A DNA stretch of 64,000 bases from Paenisporosarcina macmurdoensis (GCF_042658845.1 NZ_JBHSRI010000038.1:1-64000); one strand, 5' to 3'; counted from the first letter of the stretch, positions 36,028-44,202 are shown. Translations and numbers: made by a program. Notes: generated by a model from the letters alone, not told the origin.

Positions 36028-36065
36028 AAAAATCCAACACCGTAACTGGTAGTTGGATTTTTTTG
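36028..36065 (+). terminator. Terminator after the YebC-family gene
   Basis: Stem aaatccaac / gttggattt and T-run. It ends only about 7 bp before the terminator hairpin of the opposite-strand RNA. Confidence 0.88.
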
Positions 36066-36071
36066 TTCATT

Positions 36072-36360
36072 GAAAAAGGGACATGCCCGATTGGACATGC
36101 CCCTTTGATAGACAAGATAATATTAAAGCTTTGAATGATATTTTTCATCCCGATTACTCGGGGAATAATTTCCTAAGAAAGTGTTCCGTTCTTTCCGTGC
36201 CGCGGTCATTTGTCCACTGGTTGTCTTACTTAAGCAACGTAAACCCTACCTTCTTTTACGTCCTTGCGACCCTTTAGTCGCGCCAGTGTGAATAAGTTTA
36301 ATCAAATACATCGAGTAGATGCCAGAATTTCAAATCTTAATTATTATATTTCTTGTTAAC
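36072..36360 (-). ncRNA. Candidate structured non-coding RNA
   Basis: About 290 nt with no plausible ORF but a complete minus-strand transcription unit. The promoter is at 36395-36367 and a terminator hairpin at 36107-36072 (ggggcatgtcc-aatc-gggcatgtccct, continuous only on the minus strand because two A-C clashes become G-U pairs) runs into TTTTT. Inside, CACTGG (36288-36283) pairs with CCAGTG (36220-36215) to close a junction holding two hairpins: GCGAC/GTCGC (36281-36266) and ACGTAAA/TTTACGT (36261-36237). A further hairpin cccga-gtaa-tcggg lies at 36162-36149. I do not recognise it as 6S, SRP, tmRNA, RNase P or a known riboswitch. Confidence 0.6.
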
Positions 36361-36366
36361 TAGATT

Positions 36367-36395
36367 ATTATCGCATGAATAATGGGCTATGTCAA
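36367..36395 (-). promoter_or_regulatory. Strong sigma-A promoter of the candidate RNA
   Basis: On the minus strand: consensus TTGACA (36395-36390), exactly 17 nt, then TGC-GATAAT (extended -10, hexamer 36372-36367). Predicted start near 36360. Confidence 0.75.
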
Positions 36396-36579
36396 TATTA
36401 AATTTGATTTTGATTCATGAATAAAATAAGTCACCTGATAAACATACGCAAATAACCACTTACGAAGTATCTTTACTTCCGTTCCGTTTCGCACATTAAA
36501 AACTCCGCTAAATCCCTAGGTCCCATTTAATTATTGACATAAGCTAATAATAATCATTGAAGGAAAGGGGGACTTAATC

Positions 36580-36741
36580 ATGGATAACTATGGCGCTTAC
36601 GGTGGCCACGCTTATGGGGGTTATTCACCGTGTGGTCAGTACGAGGATACCTCTCGTAGAGGCAGCACATTTGCATTAATTGTGGTTCTATTTATCTTAT
36701 TAATCATTATCGGAGCAACATTTCACCAAAAAAAATGTTAA
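36580..36741 (+). CDS. YjcZ-family sporulation peptide, 53 aa
   Basis: Gly/Tyr-rich head (YGAYGGHAYGGYSPCG) followed by the family's hydrophobic signature FALIVVLFILLIIIGA and a short tail ending KKC. YjcZ/SscA-type peptides belong to spore assembly. RBS aaagggggg upstream. Supports a spore-forming host. Confidence 0.85.
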   Translation: MDNYGAYGGHAYGGYSPCGQYEDTSRRGSTFALIVVLFILLIIIGATFHQKKC

Positions 36742-36814
36742 GTAGTTGCTAAATTTTTAGCAGGTACAGATGATGAATATTCTTAAACTTCCCCTAAACA
36801 TTCTCCAATTGCGA

Positions 36815-36845
36815 AAAGAGTGCTTGAAAAGCACTCTTTTTTTCG
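36815..36845 (+). terminator. Terminator after the YjcZ gene
   Basis: Stem aaagagtgctt / aagcactcttt followed by T-run. Confidence 0.9.
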
Positions 36846-36920
36846 TACAAAGCATTTCCCCATTTTATGTAGGAATTAGAGTTATTAAAAGTTAAGTTCA
36901 GAAAAATTATTTTAGAAACG

Positions 36921-36965
36921 TAAAACTACCTCCTTCATTTTTAATAATGAAGGAGGTAGTTTTAT
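36921..36965. terminator. Strong bidirectional hairpin
   Basis: Perfect stem aaaactacctccttcatt / aatgaaggaggtagtttt with loop tttaat. It lies 76 bp after another terminator, with no gene between, so it may end a short minus-strand or unseen transcript. The remainder of 36966-37122 is empty. Confidence 0.65.
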
Positions 36966-37122
36966 TATTAATAATTTGAAGTTGTTTTTACATACATAAG
37001 AGTACGCATGGTGAATGTCGCGGCCAGCGCAAATGTACAATAAAAAACAGTATAAATGCGTAATGGAGTGTTAAAATCTACAATCATATAAATAAAATAA
37101 AGTGTTTTCCTTGAAGAAGCAT

Positions 37123-37153
37123 TTGACTTTGACGTAACGTAAAGGTGTACGAT
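37123..37153 (+). promoter_or_regulatory. MerR-type promoter/operator
   Basis: TTGACT (37123-37128), a 19-nt spacer and TACGAT (37148-37153). The long spacer is the MerR hallmark, and the spacer contains the imperfect palindrome ctttgacgtaacgtaaag. It lies 22 bp before the MerR gene, so autoregulation is likely. Confidence 0.7.
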
Positions 37154-37175
37154 TAACTTGTCAGGAGGTGAAGGA

Positions 37176-37934
37176 ATGGAATATACGGTGCAAAAGCTCG
37201 GGGAGATGGCAGGGGTTAGTACACGGACATTGCGTTATTATGATGAAATTGGCATCCTCAAGCCGGCGAGAATCAATTCATCAGGCTATCGGATCTATGG
37301 GCAACAAGAAGTTGATCGACTGCAACAAATCTTGTTTTATAAAGAACTGGGAATCAAATTAGAAACAATTAATAAAATTGTGACTTCCCCAACATTCGAC
37401 GGAGCAAAGGCCTTAACAGAACACCGTTCACAACTCCTCGACAAGCGAACACAGTTAGATATATTAATTGCCAATGTGGAAAAAACAATTTCTTCAAAGG
37501 AAGGGAATATGACGATGACAAACAATGAAAAGTTTGAAGGATTTAAACAAAAATTGATTGATCAAAATGAAAAAAATTTCGGGGAAGAAATTCGCGAGAA
37601 GTATGGTGATGATACCGTAAATAAATCAAATGTAAAAGTGAAAAATATGACACAAGGACAACATGAAGAAGTGAAACGTCTTTCTGAAGAAGTGAAGACG
37701 ACATTAGCTGAAGCTTTCCAAACAGGAGACCCGTCAAGTGATCTTGCACAAAAAGCAGCTAATCTGCATAAACAGTGGCTCATGTGTTATTGGAGTGAAT
37801 ATAGCAAAGAAGCGCATGAGAGTCTTGCCCAAATGTACGTGGATGACGAACGATTTACCATGTATTACGATAAAGAAGTTCCAGGAACAGCTGAATTTCT
37901 TAGAGATGCCATCTACGTTTTCACTGGTAAATAA
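37176..37934 (+). CDS. MerR-family regulator with TipAS effector domain
   Basis: 252 aa. The N-terminal MerR HTH (EYTVQKLGEMAGVSTRTLRYYDEIGILKPARINSSGYRIYG, residues 2-42) is followed by a dimerisation coil and a TipAS antibiotic-recognition domain (about 120-250). Mta/TipA-type activators respond to drugs such as thiopeptides and usually activate efflux. ATG 37176 follows AGGAGGTG. No efflux pump is adjacent. Confidence 0.9.
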   Translation: MEYTVQKLGEMAGVSTRTLRYYDEIGILKPARINSSGYRIYGQQEVDRLQQILFYKELGIKLETINKIVTSPTFDGAKALTEHRSQLLDKRTQLDILIANVEKTISSKEGNMTMTNNEKFEGFKQKLIDQNEKNFGEEIREKYGDDTVNKSNVKVKNMTQGQHEEVKRLSEEVKTTLAEAFQTGDPSSDLAQKAANLHKQWLMCYWSEYSKEAHESLAQMYVDDERFTMYYDKEVPGTAEFLRDAIYVFTGK

Positions 37935-37936
37935 AT

Positions 37937-37978
37937 AAAAAATGAGTATCGATGCATAGGACATCGATACTCATTTTT
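37937..37978 (+). terminator. Terminator after the MerR gene
   Basis: Stem aaaaatgagtatcgatg / catcgatactcattttt; the 21-bp array starts 5 bp later. Confidence 0.9.
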
Positions 37979-37982
37979 AAAT

Positions 37983-38066
37983 TTGACGTCTGAAAAATCG
38001 CTGTTGACGTCTGACTTTTTGGACTTGACGTCTGAAAAAAAGCACTTCACGTCTGAAAAACATAAA
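37983..38066 (+). repeat. 21-bp periodic array, type 2 (four units)
   Basis: Units start at 37983, 38004, 38025 and 38046, each exactly 21 bp: core ttgacgtctgaaaaa (unit 2 ttgacgtctgacttt, unit 4 ttcacgtctgaaaaa) plus about six variable bases. The core contains the palindrome gacgtc. Unrelated in sequence to the 21745 array but identical in architecture. Confidence 0.88.
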
Positions 38067-38159
38067 ATCATAGATCCGTCTCTAATATGATTTATTCGTT
38101 TGAATATCTCGCCTCTAGGAAACAATAAGCATGAGCGCCTTACAGAGAGGATCGATTTT

Positions 38160-38852
38160 ATGTTAAAAAGACCGTGGTTAATGACGCAACAATGGCATGA
38201 CGTATTATTTCTTCATTGGCCAGTTTCTCCAGAATTGGTGAGACAGCATATACCTGCTGAAATGGAACTCGATTTATATAACAACATGGCATGGATCGGT
38301 TTTGTCTATTTCAAAGTGAAGGGGAATCGGCCTAGGTTTATTCCGCCTATACCTGGTGTGCAAGCGTATTTAGAATTAAACGTTCGAACTTATGTTACAT
38401 ATAAGGGGAGACAAGGAATTCACGCCTTTAGCTTAGACGTCAATAATTCATTAATTGTAAAATTGACGACATTCGGTGATTTTTTGCCTTATCGTCATGC
38501 GAAATTAGCTTTAAAACGACAAAAGAAAAAGTTCACATATAGCAGACTTGGAGAAGGGAATTCAGCCCCTGAAACATTTTCTACAACATTTGAAGTGGTT
38601 TCCAAAACGATTGAGAGCAATCAATTTGAACAGTGGTTGACGGAACGTTATCACTTATGGACCCAAACGAAAGATCATTTATTTAGATTAGATACTTGTC
38701 ATTCACCTTGGATGTTGCAACAAGTGACCGGAACCATTCATGAAAATACGATGGCGCCTTTTTTGCAGAGTAATTTTCAAACAGAGAGTCCAGTCGCTCA
38801 CTATTCCAAAATGAAAAAAGCCCGATTTTACACGCCTGTGAAGGAATATTAA
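38160..38852 (+). CDS. DUF2071 protein, YqjF-like
   Basis: 230 aa with the DUF2071 (acetoacetate decarboxylase-like fold) start WLMTQQWHDVLFLHWPVSPELVRQHIP and the LELNVRTYVTYKGRQGIHAFSLDV core. Function unknown. ATG 38160 has RBS agagagga; the frame reaching 38100 has none. Confidence 0.85.
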   Translation: MLKRPWLMTQQWHDVLFLHWPVSPELVRQHIPAEMELDLYNNMAWIGFVYFKVKGNRPRFIPPIPGVQAYLELNVRTYVTYKGRQGIHAFSLDVNNSLIVKLTTFGDFLPYRHAKLALKRQKKKFTYSRLGEGNSAPETFSTTFEVVSKTIESNQFEQWLTERYHLWTQTKDHLFRLDTCHSPWMLQQVTGTIHENTMAPFLQSNFQTESPVAHYSKMKKARFYTPVKEY

Positions 38853-38896
38853 AGACGGCTCCATTTAATGTCCTCAAACTACCCATAATGATTTTT

Positions 38897-39403
38897 CTAG
38901 TTTCCAGATTCATAAAATGCCATGCTTACCAAAACGTTTGTAGGATAATAGCCTTCGTTCGTTATCGATAAAACATAGTTTGTATCGTATTGCAGGATGC
39001 GTTCAAATAAGGCAGACTCAACGGGAGATCCCCCCTGAGTGAATGCAAATCTTGGTATCATGCTTTCTTCCATCACAGTCCCACCGTGAACACTAGAAGC
39101 GTCCGAATAAAAAGAAGTAGCTGCTTGAATTTTTGACCGATCATCTAGATTGATTACTTCAATACGTTTGTTCCCGGGAACAAAATGAGGATTTTTAATC
39201 AACTTGATTCCAAGCTGTTCACCTTGACTTACAATGGTCCGGTTAGGGACATGTGTAATGGTTTCTTTGCCCGTTGATATTTGAATGTTAAGGCTTTCCC
39301 CAGGGGGAATAACCTCCCTGTAAGAAAGAGTAAATGCCTGACCGGCAAAAACAAAACCGAGCCAGTAGGGCTGATTTCTGAATTGATAACTGGTAAGTGC
39401 CAT
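38897..39403 (-). CDS. Beta-rich protein of unknown function, 168 aa
   Basis: Second gene of a two-gene unit. No signal peptide or membrane helix; alternating hydrophobic beta pattern, with IEVINLDDRSKIQAATSFYSDASSV and a C-terminal YVLSITNEGYYPTNVLVSMAFYE. That tail resembles virion or tail-fibre-associated structural proteins of Bacillus phages, an impression only. Its ATG lies 1 bp beyond the stop of the upstream gene, indicating tight coupling. Confidence 0.6.
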   Translation of the reverse strand: MALTSYQFRNQPYWLGFVFAGQAFTLSYREVIPPGESLNIQISTGKETITHVPNRTIVSQGEQLGIKLIKNPHFVPGNKRIEVINLDDRSKIQAATSFYSDASSVHGGTVMEESMIPRFAFTQGGSPVESALFERILQYDTNYVLSITNEGYYPTNVLVSMAFYESGN

Positions 39404-39404
39404 A

Positions 39405-39737
39405 TTATACCACCTCGAAGACTCTAATTGTTACAGGATACTCTCTGGTTCTTGCGTAAATGGTCAAATTCTCATCAGGATTAAGATCATAGACTATGAC
39501 TTCCGCTGGAACATTGAAAATGTAATTTCCACTCTCAAATGTAAAGTTTGGATCGGTAGAATGATAAATATAAGTAGCTGCATCATTAACTACCCAAAGC
39601 TGTCTTCTTCTGGCAAGATTTTGTGCACCAACCCTTAATGGAGTTGGCTCAGTAGTCACTCTTACTTTTCCAACCAAAGTGTCTTTCGTCCAAAAAAGTC
39701 CGGGTATTTCACGACAATCATCGCTCAACTTCCTCAC
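39405..39737 (-). CDS. Beta-rich protein of unknown function, 110 aa
   Basis: First gene of the pair. Beginning MRKLSDDCREIPGLFWTKDTL, then NDAATYIYHSTDPNFTFESGNYIFNVPAEVIVYDL; likely an all-beta domain. RBS taggagtga upstream. Not recognised. No other phage genes surround the pair, which stands alone with terminators on both sides. Confidence 0.6.
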   Translation of the reverse strand: MRKLSDDCREIPGLFWTKDTLVGKVRVTTEPTPLRVGAQNLARRRQLWVVNDAATYIYHSTDPNFTFESGNYIFNVPAEVIVYDLNPDENLTIYARTREYPVTIRVFEVV

Positions 39738-39851
39738 TCCTATTTGACCAAGTCATTTCTTTTAGCCTTTACGTGTAATAAGTACATCTTATGTTCACTC
39801 ACAAAGATTATGTAGATATTAACCAGTCGACTTTCTATATTGAATCAATGA

Positions 39852-39885
39852 CAAAAGCCGCTCTAGATTTCTAGAGCGGCTTTAC
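39852..39885. terminator. Bidirectional terminator
   Basis: Stem aaagccgctctaga / tctagagcggcttt between the erythromycin-esterase-like gene region and the beta-rich pair. Confidence 0.8.
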
Positions 39886-39960
39886 TAGTTGGCACTTTTT
39901 CATGAAACGCGAATAGGCGATGTGTAACCGCGCAATGATACAGGAAACCCCCAGGAAATT

Positions 39961-41211
39961 CTATTCAAGAGGAGAAAGTGCTTTCGTTTGATCGATGTAA
40001 ATAAACGCATCGTAGCGGTTACCTATTTTTGAAGGAACGTAGTTGCCGTAAGATTCATATTCCGGATTGTAGACGACTCCAATTGCTCTGTGACCAATCC
40101 ACTCAACAAACAAATGGCGGTTTTGTTTATTGAAGAGTAACAGTTTATTGAACGCACCACTGGTGTGCATCACGTCTTCCCAAGAATCTTTAATTGCTGG
40201 AGGTACTTCAATTTGTTGAAAGGGAACTCCCCATTCTTCAGCTGCAATGACAGTTCCTCTATGAGTGCCAAATCCCACGGTGTAAACATTTTCCGGACTA
40301 TTCTGCTGACGAAGAATCTGACCAACATTAATCATGTCGGATGCTGCCATGTCTGTAGCAGAGGCATCTCCAATATGACTATTGTGCTCCCAAATGATGA
40401 TTTTTGCTTCTTTTCCGTGGTAATCCATGATCTCGTTAATTGCTTCAACCATATGCTCGTCTCGTAAATTCCAAGACAATTCATGACTGCGAACCATTGC
40501 ACGGTAGTATTCTTCCGCATTTTTGGCAACCAAGGCATTCACTTTCAAATTCAAATCAGCTTCTTGATCATTTTTATAGTTGTTTTCATTCGCTCGAATG
40601 GAAGTTAATAGTGCTGAAACTTCATCGACACATGCTTGCGAAAGGTTAACGGAGGACATTGCATAATTTTCAGGGTGTCGGTTAAATGTTTCAAAGCAAG
40701 ACAACGCATTTCTCGCTAGTTCCAACTCCATGCTATCTGGTTGTGTTTTACTTAAGAATGAAATCACTTCATCTAAAGATTCCCATAAGCTGTAGACGTC
40801 AATGCCATAGAAACCTACTTTATTCGACTTTTCTTTTAGTGTATTATGTACCCTCAACCATGAGACGAACTCCGCAATTTCTTCATTTGCCCACATCCAG
40901 GCTGGCCATCTGTTAAATGACTTTAAAACGTCTGATATATGTGGTTCGGTCTCGCCATAGCCTTTTATATACTTGTTAATGTGCTGAGTCGACGGCCAAT
41001 CTCCTTCAACCGCAATAAGCGTAAAGCCTTTTTCTTCGACAAGCCTTTTTGACAGTTCAGCTCGTACTGTATAAAACTCAGAAGTGCCATGACTCGATTC
41101 TCCTAAGAGAACGATTTTTGCATCACCGATAGCATCTATGAGCGGAGATAAATCTTCAGTCTTTTCAAAAGGAATAGCATGTCTCTTTATGGATTCTTCA
41201 AGTGGATTCAA
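39961..41211 (-). CDS. Erythromycin esterase-like protein (TTG start)
   Basis: Member of the EreA/EreB superfamily; real Ere enzymes hydrolyse the macrolide lactone, but most chromosomal homologues have no proven substrate. Conserved blocks are LLGESSHGTSEFY (His of the catalytic site), AVEGDWPSTQHINKYIKG, NRWPAWMWANEEIAEF and IIWEHNSHIGDA. I place the start at TTG 41211 (416 aa) because AAAGGAG lies 8 nt before it. The longer ATG frame (41304) has a poor RBS and would run through a leader hairpin. Confidence 0.82.
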   Translation of the reverse strand: MNPLEESIKRHAIPFEKTEDLSPLIDAIGDAKIVLLGESSHGTSEFYTVRAELSKRLVEEKGFTLIAVEGDWPSTQHINKYIKGYGETEPHISDVLKSFNRWPAWMWANEEIAEFVSWLRVHNTLKEKSNKVGFYGIDVYSLWESLDEVISFLSKTQPDSMELELARNALSCFETFNRHPENYAMSSVNLSQACVDEVSALLTSIRANENNYKNDQEADLNLKVNALVAKNAEEYYRAMVRSHELSWNLRDEHMVEAINEIMDYHGKEAKIIIWEHNSHIGDASATDMAASDMINVGQILRQQNSPENVYTVGFGTHRGTVIAAEEWGVPFQQIEVPPAIKDSWEDVMHTSGAFNKLLLFNKQNRHLFVEWIGHRAIGVVYNPEYESYGNYVPSKIGNRYDAFIYIDQTKALSPLE

Positions 41212-41247
41212 TGAAAACACTCCTTTACATGTCTTTTCTCCATGCGC

Positions 41248-41283
41248 CAACTCGGACTTGGAGCTTTCGTACAAGTCTGAGTT
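41248..41283 (-). promoter_or_regulatory. Leader hairpin of the esterase-like gene
   Basis: Near-perfect inverted repeat aactcggacttg / caagtctgagtt (one G-U/A-C position) about 40 nt before the proposed TTG start, suggestive of attenuation or a regulator site. Confidence 0.45.
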
Positions 41284-41458
41284 AAGCCGTGCTTTTTCAT
41301 TCATCTCAAGTTTACACTGTTTCGAATGAATGAAAGAAGGGTCTGTTTATTAAGCTCCAAATATAAAATAAGTGGAGAAAAATGGGTCTGCTTTCTGCAC
41401 CTATATTTGAACAATGTAAACAATTTATTATTGTCTGTTTTGCACATGATGAACTTAT

Positions 41459-41588
41459 GGTTGATTGGAGTGGAAGACGGCGACTCCGGCGGGAATAGCA
41501 TGAGCTGAAGACCCCGCAGGCGAGCTTGCTCGTCGAGGAGGCTGAGGCCATGCCCGCGGAAAGCGTCCGTCTGAAGTGGAAATCAACC
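41459..41588 (-). repeat. Dispersed hairpin repeat R1, copy D
   Basis: Complete copy, ends ggttgatt and aatcaacc (perfect terminal inverted repeat). Inner arms GCATG (41498-41502)/CATGC (41549-41553) and central CGAGC-tt-GCTCG (41521-41532) replace the different but equally complementary arms of copies A and C. Opposite orientation to A. Confidence 0.9.
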
Positions 41589-41599
41589 TCTACTAAATA

Positions 41600-41656
41600 A
41601 AGAAAGGAACTGTCCTTAGCCATATTTTATGACGTTTAGGACAGTTCCTTCTTTTT
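41600..41656 (-). terminator. Terminator of asnB
   Basis: Long stem gaaggaactgtcct / aggacagttccttt immediately after the stop codon, T-rich tail on the minus strand. Confidence 0.85.
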
Positions 41657-43504
41657 TCAATCAATTATTTGAATATGAGAGTCTTCAAACCACACATGCA
41701 TTTGTGCTAAATGGGCGAGTAACTGTGGACCAGACATTAATTGACCAAACCAAGGAACCTTAAACGCCGTTCCTTTAGATTCAACGAGTTCGTTTAGTCG
41801 CTTTGGATCAAATAGTTCATGAAGAATAGAGTTTTTATCTTTCAGAATTTCTTTCAACCATAATTGCACACGGTCTGTGTAATAAGGATTATGCGTTTTT
41901 GGATACGGACTCTTTTTTCGGTAAAGAACGTCGTTAGGTAACATGCCTTCTAACGCTTTACGTAAAATGCCTTTTTCTCGATTGCCGGCCATTTTTATTT
42001 CCCAAGGAATATTCCATGCGTATTCAACGAGGCGGTGATCAGCAAACGGTACCCGTACTTCTAAGCTAGCCCCCATGCTCATGCGATCTTTTCGATCGAG
42101 TAAAGTGGTCATAAACCACACCATATTTAAATAAAACATTTCTCTTCGTTTGGCTTCTATCGCCGTTTCTCCATCAAGTCTTGGAGTTTCAGCAATGGTC
42201 TCTTCATATGCTTGTCGCGTATAGTCTTCGAGTTTAAGTTTTTGACGCCAACCATCTTTTAATAGGGAGGCACGTTCGGATGTTGAACGCATCCAAGGAA
42301 AACCAGAGCCATTTAAATCATGGGTGTTGTGGAACCAAGGGTAGCCTCCAAATATCTCATCTGCACATTCTCCAGATAACCCGACTGTGAAATCTTGTTT
42401 TATTTCACGGCAAAACCATAGCAAGGAAGAGTCGACATCTGCCATTCCAGGTAAATCTCGTACATGAACGGCTTCTGTTAAATAATTGATGAGTTCATCC
42501 TGCGTAATGATGGAAGAATGATGAACGGTTTTAAAAGTATCTACTACTTTTCCAATCCAGGGTCCATCAGCATTTGGTTGGAATTCATTTGCTTTAAAAA
42601 ACTTGTCATTGTCTTCGTAATCAATGGAATACGTATGAAGGGGACCTTTTCCTTCTTGCTTATAACGGTTAGCAGCGATGGCGGTAATGGCGCTTGAGTC
42701 GACACCACCGGATAAAAACGTACATAGAGGAACGTCTGAAACGAGTTGACGTTCAACGGCATCGGTTACGAGGAATCGAACTTTCTCAGCCGTTTCATCA
42801 ACAGAATCCGTATGAACTTCACTTTTAACGTTCCAATAGCGCCAAATTCGTAGACCTTGACGTGAAACAGTCAGTGCATGTGCTGGTCGTAATTCATTGA
42901 CTCCATGGAAGACCCCTGAACCTGGTTTTCTAGACGGACCAACTGCTAATACTTCAGCCAATCCTTCCCGAGACAATTGTGGTTTTAAATCGGGATGTTC
43001 AAGTAATGCTTTTATTTCTGAACCGAAAATCAAGCTACCATTATTTTCACTATAGAATAATGGCTTAACCCCTAAACGGTCGCGCGCAATGAAGACTTTT
43101 TGTTCTTTTTCATCCCAAATAGCAAAAGCGAAAATCCCATTGAAATACTCCACACATTGCTCTTTCCATTCGATATAAGAAGTCAGTAATACTTCTGTAT
43201 CGGAGTGTCCAGAAAAGGTATAGCCTTTTCTCAATAACTCTTTCCGAAGATCTTCCGTATTATATAACTCGCCGTTGTAACAAAGGGTATAGCTATTGTC
43301 TTCATGTGTTTTTGTCATGGGCTGTTTTCCACCTATAGGATCAACAACTGTTAATCGACGATGACCAAAAACCGCATGTGTTTCTGTCCACACATTGTCA
43401 TCATCAGGTCCTCGCTTAGACAGTGTCTTCGTCATTTTTTCAACAACGGGTACTTGTGTTCGTAAATCGCGATTAAAATGAACCCATCCTGTAATACCGC
43501 ACAT
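41657..43504 (-). CDS. asnB: Asparagine synthetase (glutamine-hydrolysing)
   Basis: Converts aspartate, glutamine and ATP to asparagine. 615 aa. N-terminal class II glutaminase with Cys2 (MCGITGWV), RGPDDDN, YNGELYN and SGHSDTEVLL; C-terminal synthetase with PP-loop LSGGVDSS (264-271), SGECADEIFGGYPW and RKKSPYPKTHNP. RBS aaggatga upstream. It resembles B. subtilis asnB/asnO; which paralogue is not certain. Confidence 0.92.
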   Translation of the reverse strand: MCGITGWVHFNRDLRTQVPVVEKMTKTLSKRGPDDDNVWTETHAVFGHRRLTVVDPIGGKQPMTKTHEDNSYTLCYNGELYNTEDLRKELLRKGYTFSGHSDTEVLLTSYIEWKEQCVEYFNGIFAFAIWDEKEQKVFIARDRLGVKPLFYSENNGSLIFGSEIKALLEHPDLKPQLSREGLAEVLAVGPSRKPGSGVFHGVNELRPAHALTVSRQGLRIWRYWNVKSEVHTDSVDETAEKVRFLVTDAVERQLVSDVPLCTFLSGGVDSSAITAIAANRYKQEGKGPLHTYSIDYEDNDKFFKANEFQPNADGPWIGKVVDTFKTVHHSSIITQDELINYLTEAVHVRDLPGMADVDSSLLWFCREIKQDFTVGLSGECADEIFGGYPWFHNTHDLNGSGFPWMRSTSERASLLKDGWRQKLKLEDYTRQAYEETIAETPRLDGETAIEAKRREMFYLNMVWFMTTLLDRKDRMSMGASLEVRVPFADHRLVEYAWNIPWEIKMAGNREKGILRKALEGMLPNDVLYRKKSPYPKTHNPYYTDRVQLWLKEILKDKNSILHELFDPKRLNELVESKGTAFKVPWFGQLMSGPQLLAHLAQMHVWFEDSHIQIID

Positions 43505-43640
43505 TGTTCATCATCCCTTCTACCTTGAAACATCAGCTATTTGCATCTTTCTAGCCTATGCAAAAAAATCAATAATGCTCATTCGATAGGAATTCAACAC
43601 AAGTCTGTCGAATATGAAACGGAGTGAAGGGGGAGTAAGG

Positions 43641-44123
43641 GTGAAAACTTTATTTACATATAATTGGACTGTAAGAGAAGAATGGTATAGGTGGTGTGAA
43701 GACGTTCCATTGGAGGAACTTTTAAAGGTTCGGACAGGAGGCGTAGGTGGGATTTTACATACGCTGTTTCACATTATTGACGTGGAGTGGAGTTGGATTC
43801 GTGTGTTAAAAGGTGAAGCGGATTTTCAAGAGAGTTTTGAAGGTTACCAAAGTTTAGAAAAGGTAAAAGAATTAGATGAACTCTTTAAAAAAGAAGTAAA
43901 GGAATTTGTACTAGAGTGGGGAAGTGGATTTGAAAATAAGATTTTGCAAGAGACTAGACAAGACGGAAGCATGGAGACTCTCCTGTGGGGAGAAGTGATG
44001 AGACACGTCATTGCTCATGAAATCCATCATATCGGCCAGTTGTCCGTGTGGTCTAGGGAGATTGGAAAACAACCTGTATCCGCAAATCTAATTGGTAAAG
44101 GACTCACAACTATAGAAACTTAA
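43641..44123 (+). CDS. DinB-family protein
   Basis: 160 aa four-helix DinB/YfiT-like metal protein, possibly thiol-dependent transferase type. Histidine triad visible in LHTLFHIIDVEWSW and HVIAHEIHHIGQLSVW. GTG 43641 is preferred (RBS gggggag); the ATG at 43614 lies before that RBS. Confidence 0.82.
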   Translation: MKTLFTYNWTVREEWYRWCEDVPLEELLKVRTGGVGGILHTLFHIIDVEWSWIRVLKGEADFQESFEGYQSLEKVKELDELFKKEVKEFVLEWGSGFENKILQETRQDGSMETLLWGEVMRHVIAHEIHHIGQLSVWSREIGKQPVSANLIGKGLTTIET

Positions 44124-44202
44124 AAAAGAGAAATGAAAAAAACAATAAAGGCATGGCTACATGGATGTCCAAGTAACTATGCCTTCGTGTTTATTGATTT
44201 AT

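Noticed and set aside
36083..36277. 64-codon plus-strand frame in the YebC-yjcZ gap
   Set aside because: No RBS, no protein-like pattern, and it lies antisense over the hairpins of the candidate RNA.
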